From: an uncultured Anaerolineae bacterium
GTDB lineage: Bacteria > Chloroflexota > Anaerolineae > Promineifilales > Promineifilaceae
Direction of reading: 5' to 3'
DNA length: 32,823 bases
Assembly: GCA_937949915.1 (NCBI GenBank)
Contig: CALECP010000016.1
Location: 1 to 32,823 of the forward strand
Shown here: piece by piece, positions 30,457 to 32,823 of the stretch
How positions within the stretch are numbered: position 1 is the first letter of the stretch
Layout: every line of letters begins with the position of its first letter
The notes under the pieces: generated by a model
The model's input: the letters and a program-made list of their open reading frames with translations, nothing else
What the model was told of the DNA's origin: nothing
Database searches by the model: none
Program-made: the position numbers and the translations under genes

Positions 30457-32823
30457 CTATGGTGTGACTCGAATTTTTGTCAGTGTCAAATCAGTATCAT
30501 TTGTCAGACGACCGTCTTGCGCCAACTGGAGATTGGTAAACGCGCCATCTTGCTGCGTGTACGCCTTCAGCACCAGCCGATAAATATCGGCCGGGGTATC
30601 GATAGACGGCGTGATCGTCAGGTCGATTTGCTGTACCGCACCGGGCTGCCATGTTGTCGTGTACAGAGGTTGATCATGGTTGCCGTAGCGCGTCGTATCG
30701 ATAATGTCTTGCGGCAAAATTTGGGCTGAAATACTGTAGTCGGCCGCAATTGCCCCCTCTGCCCGAAAATAAAGCGTCAGATCAAATGGTTCGCCCCGCG
30801 ACGGAGTACGGTCAGACAATTGATAGCCGATCAGGTCAAACTGATTGCCGAAGTTGGTTTGCGTCGGGTTGGGCAAATCACCGGGCGGCGCGGTGACAGT
30901 AATCGTTGTCAACTGTGTTGCATCGCCCAAGCGCAATCCTGTGTCTACGTCGTAGAGACCAACCAAGAGTTGTAGTGCGGCCGGAGTGACGGCCGTCGGT
31001 GGAATAGGCAGCCGATAATGATTACGTGTGCTGTCACCCACCTGCATAAAACTGGTCGCCAGCAGACCGCCACCGGGGTACATGTCGCGCTGGGCAATCG
31101 GGTTGTCGATCACCGGATCATTGAGATGCACAAACACGCTCCAGTTTTTGTCAGTTTGCGCCAGCAATTCCCAGTCGAGATAGAGATCGAGCGGGGTGTC
31201 GGGCTGGTAGGGGCGTTGTTCGATGGCGGCCGTATTGAGGCGAACCGTGTTGTCAAACGTGACAGGTTGAAAGTCGGAAAGTTGAAAGTTAGAAAGTGAA
31301 ACGTCAGTCGGCCGGTAGCTGGGGCGAATGATGCCCCAGGGCGCGTAGGCGGCGACCATGAACATGAAAATAGCCAACAACGTAATCGGAATGCGCGACA
31401 CTTTTTTCGGCAGCAGGGCAAACAAGCCAGTGGTGAGCAGCACCATTTCGGCCGGGAGTGCAGCAAATACGAGCCGTCCCTGACTTGACCATGTGGTGGT
31501 CGCCCATTGCACCAGCCCCACCACGACCGCGGCCGTCCACAAAAGGCAAACGACAAGCGCAAAATGTTGCTCTACAAAATTAAACAACGTGACAAGCGGA
31601 GCGCGGCGTGTGCGTGTGAACGTCAATAAAATGCGTACTGCATAAAGCATGAAGCCGACGACACCGATCACCAGCAGCCAATTGAGAACGGTGTAAATGA
31701 GCGATGGCAACGGCACATTGACCCCGCCAAACAGCCCCCAGAACGCTTGCATAAACCCAAAGCGCTCGTCCCACAATTGCGCGAGCGTGGCTGGCTGCGG
31801 CCGTTGTCCCAGCACCGCGATGAACGCATTCCACCCTTTCCAGTCGCCATACAGCCGCACATTGCGAACATACCACCAGCCCCCGACAACAAATGCCGTC
31901 ACAAAAAGCACCACAAACTGCCCGACCGTCCGCACCAGTAGAGACGCAAGATTTTGCGTCTCTGTCTTATTTTCATCCCCCGTCCGCACCAGTAGAGACA
32001 CAAGATTTTGTGTCTCTCTCTTTTCTTGTTTCTTTCTTCCCTCCCCTGTTTGTAAAGAAGAAAAAGAAGAAGACGCAAGATGTTGCGTCTCTACTTTTGA
32101 ATCACGCCAATTGGCGATAAACAACGTACCGAGCGCAAGCGGCAGCAACCCAACCCCGATGATTTTGGCAATGGTAGCGAGACCGATCAGCACACCGAGC
32201 AAGAGGATGTCGCGCCAATGCACGGCCGGAACACCAACCACATGGCGGATCAGACGATAGAGCGTGACGGCCGACAGTGCCATGATCAAATTGTCATTAT
32301 TGACCGCGCCACTGATGAACAAAAACATCGGCAAGAACGCCACCATCGACGCGGCCGCGAGTGCCAGCGCGGGACGCTGTGGATGGGTGAGACGGCCGAT
32401 TCGCCATGTGTAAAACACGGTGATCGCCCCTAGCGCGACTGACAAAAAGCGCACGATACGCACCGCCAGCAACGTGCCTGACCAGGGCGACCAATCAGGG
32501 TTGTGGATGGCGAGATTATTGTTGCCGTCGGCCGTGATGATACCGTTGCTAACGTGGGGATTGAGCCAGCGCTTTTCGAGTAGATCGCTGGTGTCAATAG
32601 GCGCAGTCAAAGCTGCACCGAGATAGTAATAAAGCGGTGGCTGGCTGGCTTGCTGCTTCCACAGGCCGACGGCGTTGGGATCGAATACTTGCACCGGCAA
32701 CGGGTTGCCATCGGCAAGATGCGCGACCATCGGATAGTGCCACAATTCGTCCCCCGCCTCAAAGACGGGGGTGAGCAGGGCGTAGCTGCTGGCAAGAAAA
32801 AGATACGCGAGCAAGATGAGGGT
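30457..32823 (-). CDS. Multi-pass GT-C/DUF2142-like membrane protein, 5' end outside window
   Basis: The frame has 788 codons and continues past the right edge. The first loop, 'PVFEAGDELWHYPMVAHLADGNPLPVQ', and 'QPPLYYYLGAAL' are the acidic luminal-loop patterns of DUF2142/GT-C glycosyltransferases that use polyprenyl-phosphate sugars. At least nine membrane helices follow. The C-terminal ~270 residues are outside the membrane and beta-rich ('LDLYLDWELLAQTDKNWSVFVHLND', 'LIGYQLSDRTPSRGEPFDLTLYFRAEG'), a domain often found on such proteins in Chloroflexota. The sugar and acceptor are unknown. Between two helices, a hydrophilic loop is built from three in-frame palindromic repeats (see 31940-32090), and a short minisatellite lies at 31269-31297. 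Confidence 0.75.
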   Translation of the reverse strand, partial: TLILLAYLFLASSYALLTPVFEAGDELWHYPMVAHLADGNPLPVQVFDPNAVGLWKQQASQPPLYYYLGAALTAPIDTSDLLEKRWLNPHVSNGIITADGNNNLAIHNPDWSPWSGTLLAVRIVRFLSVALGAITVFYTWRIGRLTHPQRPALALAAASMVAFLPMFLFISGAVNNDNLIMALSAVTLYRLIRHVVGVPAVHWRDILLLGVLIGLATIAKIIGVGLLPLALGTLFIANWRDSKVETQHLASSSFSSLQTGEGRKKQEKRETQNLVSLLVRTGDENKTETQNLASLLVRTVGQFVVLFVTAFVVGGWWYVRNVRLYGDWKGWNAFIAVLGQRPQPATLAQLWDERFGFMQAFWGLFGGVNVPLPSLIYTVLNWLLVIGVVGFMLYAVRILLTFTRTRRAPLVTLFNFVEQHFALVVCLLWTAAVVVGLVQWATTTWSSQGRLVFAALPAEMVLLTTGLFALLPKKVSRIPITLLAIFMFMVAAYAPWGIIRPSYRPTDVSLSNFQLSDFQPVTFDNTVRLNTAAIEQRPYQPDTPLDLYLDWELLAQTDKNWSVFVHLNDPVIDNPIAQRDMYPGGGLLATSFMQVGDSTRNHYRLPIPPTAVTPAALQLLVGLYDVDTGLRLGDATQLTTITVTAPPGDLPNPTQTNFGNQFDLIGYQLSDRTPSRGEPFDLTLYFRAEGAIAADYSISAQILPQDIIDTTRYGNHDQPLYTTTWQPGAVQQIDLTITPSIDTPADIYRLVLKAYTQQDGAFTNLQLAQDGRLTNDTDLTLTKIRVTP
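31269..31297 (-). repeat. ACTTTC minisatellite inside the membrane-protein gene
   Basis: GAAAGT (ACTTTC on the coding strand) occurs four times, at 31269, 31277, 31284 and 31292, with 8-, 7- and 8-bp steps. It encodes 'SLSNFQLSDFQPV', a 15-bp (5-residue) repeat at the membrane/exterior junction. Confidence 0.7.
31940..32090 (-). repeat. Three in-frame hairpin palindromes (RPE-like)
   Basis: Copy 1 is 31940-31963 (AGAGACGCAA-GATT-TTGCGTCTCT). Copy 2 is 31994-32017 (AGAGACACAA-GATT-TTGTGTCTCT). Copy 3 is 32071-32090 (AGACGCAA-GATG-TTGCGTCT). Copies 1 and 2 lie in a 54-bp tandem duplication that includes 14 identical upstream bases. On the coding strand they encode ETQNLASLLVRT, ETQNLVSLLVRT and ETQHLASSS. 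Confidence 0.88.

Noticed and set aside
31926-32090. CRISPR array or riboswitch
   Set aside because: Repeats are hairpins of unequal spacing inside one continuous reading frame that encodes similar peptides.

Overview
The window looks like a chromosomal segment of a moderate-GC (roughly 50-55 %, by eye) bacterium, most likely a Chloroflexota member of the Anaerolineae/Ardenticatenia type. This is inferred from the mix of Pro/Thr-rich 'TNTPxPTWTP' surface proteins, a DUF11/SdrD-like giant surface protein, a DUF2330 protein, an FHA membrane protein and a lipoprotein HtrA. No marker gene settles the taxonomy. I see no phage block or CRISPR array, and at most a partial transposase-like ORF at the left edge.

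Layout. 1-139 is the start of a truncated minus-strand ORF. 417-1106 is an FHA-domain membrane protein, convergent with a minus-strand group: a lipoprotein beta-propeller (4955-3612), an aldo/keto reductase (3595-2609) and a DUF2330 protein (2420-1188). 5055-6611 is a self-contained TetR/SDR module with a perfect 32-bp operator placed on what looks like a leaderless promoter, and a degenerate operator before the SDR gene. 6753-9644 encodes an FtsK/SpoIIIE translocase with a histone-H1-like Lys-rich N-terminus. 12403-9763 (minus) is a tight operon, each junction overlapping by 4 bp: ECF sigma factor, membrane anti-sigma-like protein, Pro/Thr-rich anchored surface protein. A strong terminator separates it from a 9.2-kb gene (21808-12614, minus) for a 3064-residue secreted adhesin-like protein with DUF11 repeats, two ExeM/NucH-type lamin-tail domains, five tandem ~112-aa units, an SdrD-B-like domain and a C-terminal anchor.

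The right part holds menC-like o-succinylbenzoate synthase (22471-23580), tRNA-His(GUG) with its own terminator, a small unknown protein, a CbpA-like DnaJ (24608-25474), an HtrA/DegP lipoprotein (25600-26934), a SulP-STAS-rhodanese fusion (27248-29413), a FitAB/VapBC toxin-antitoxin pair (29515-30182), and a partial GT-C/DUF2142-like membrane protein running off the right edge (30457-32823).

The most interesting signals are below gene level. (1) The palindrome CGGCCG occurs about 165 times by hand count (about one per 200 bp, against about 10 expected from composition), a HIP1-like iterated palindrome. (2) Three hairpin-forming palindromes of one family are inserted in frame in the membrane-protein gene, with a symmetrical compensatory change between two copies. 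(3) The toxin-antitoxin pair is bounded by a 27-bp direct repeat (26/27) that duplicates the 3' end of sulP, which looks like the footprint of a cassette insertion. (4) The TetR operator/leaderless promoter pair is unusually clean. (5) Two intergenic regions have a -10 box followed by an intrinsic terminator and may encode small RNAs.
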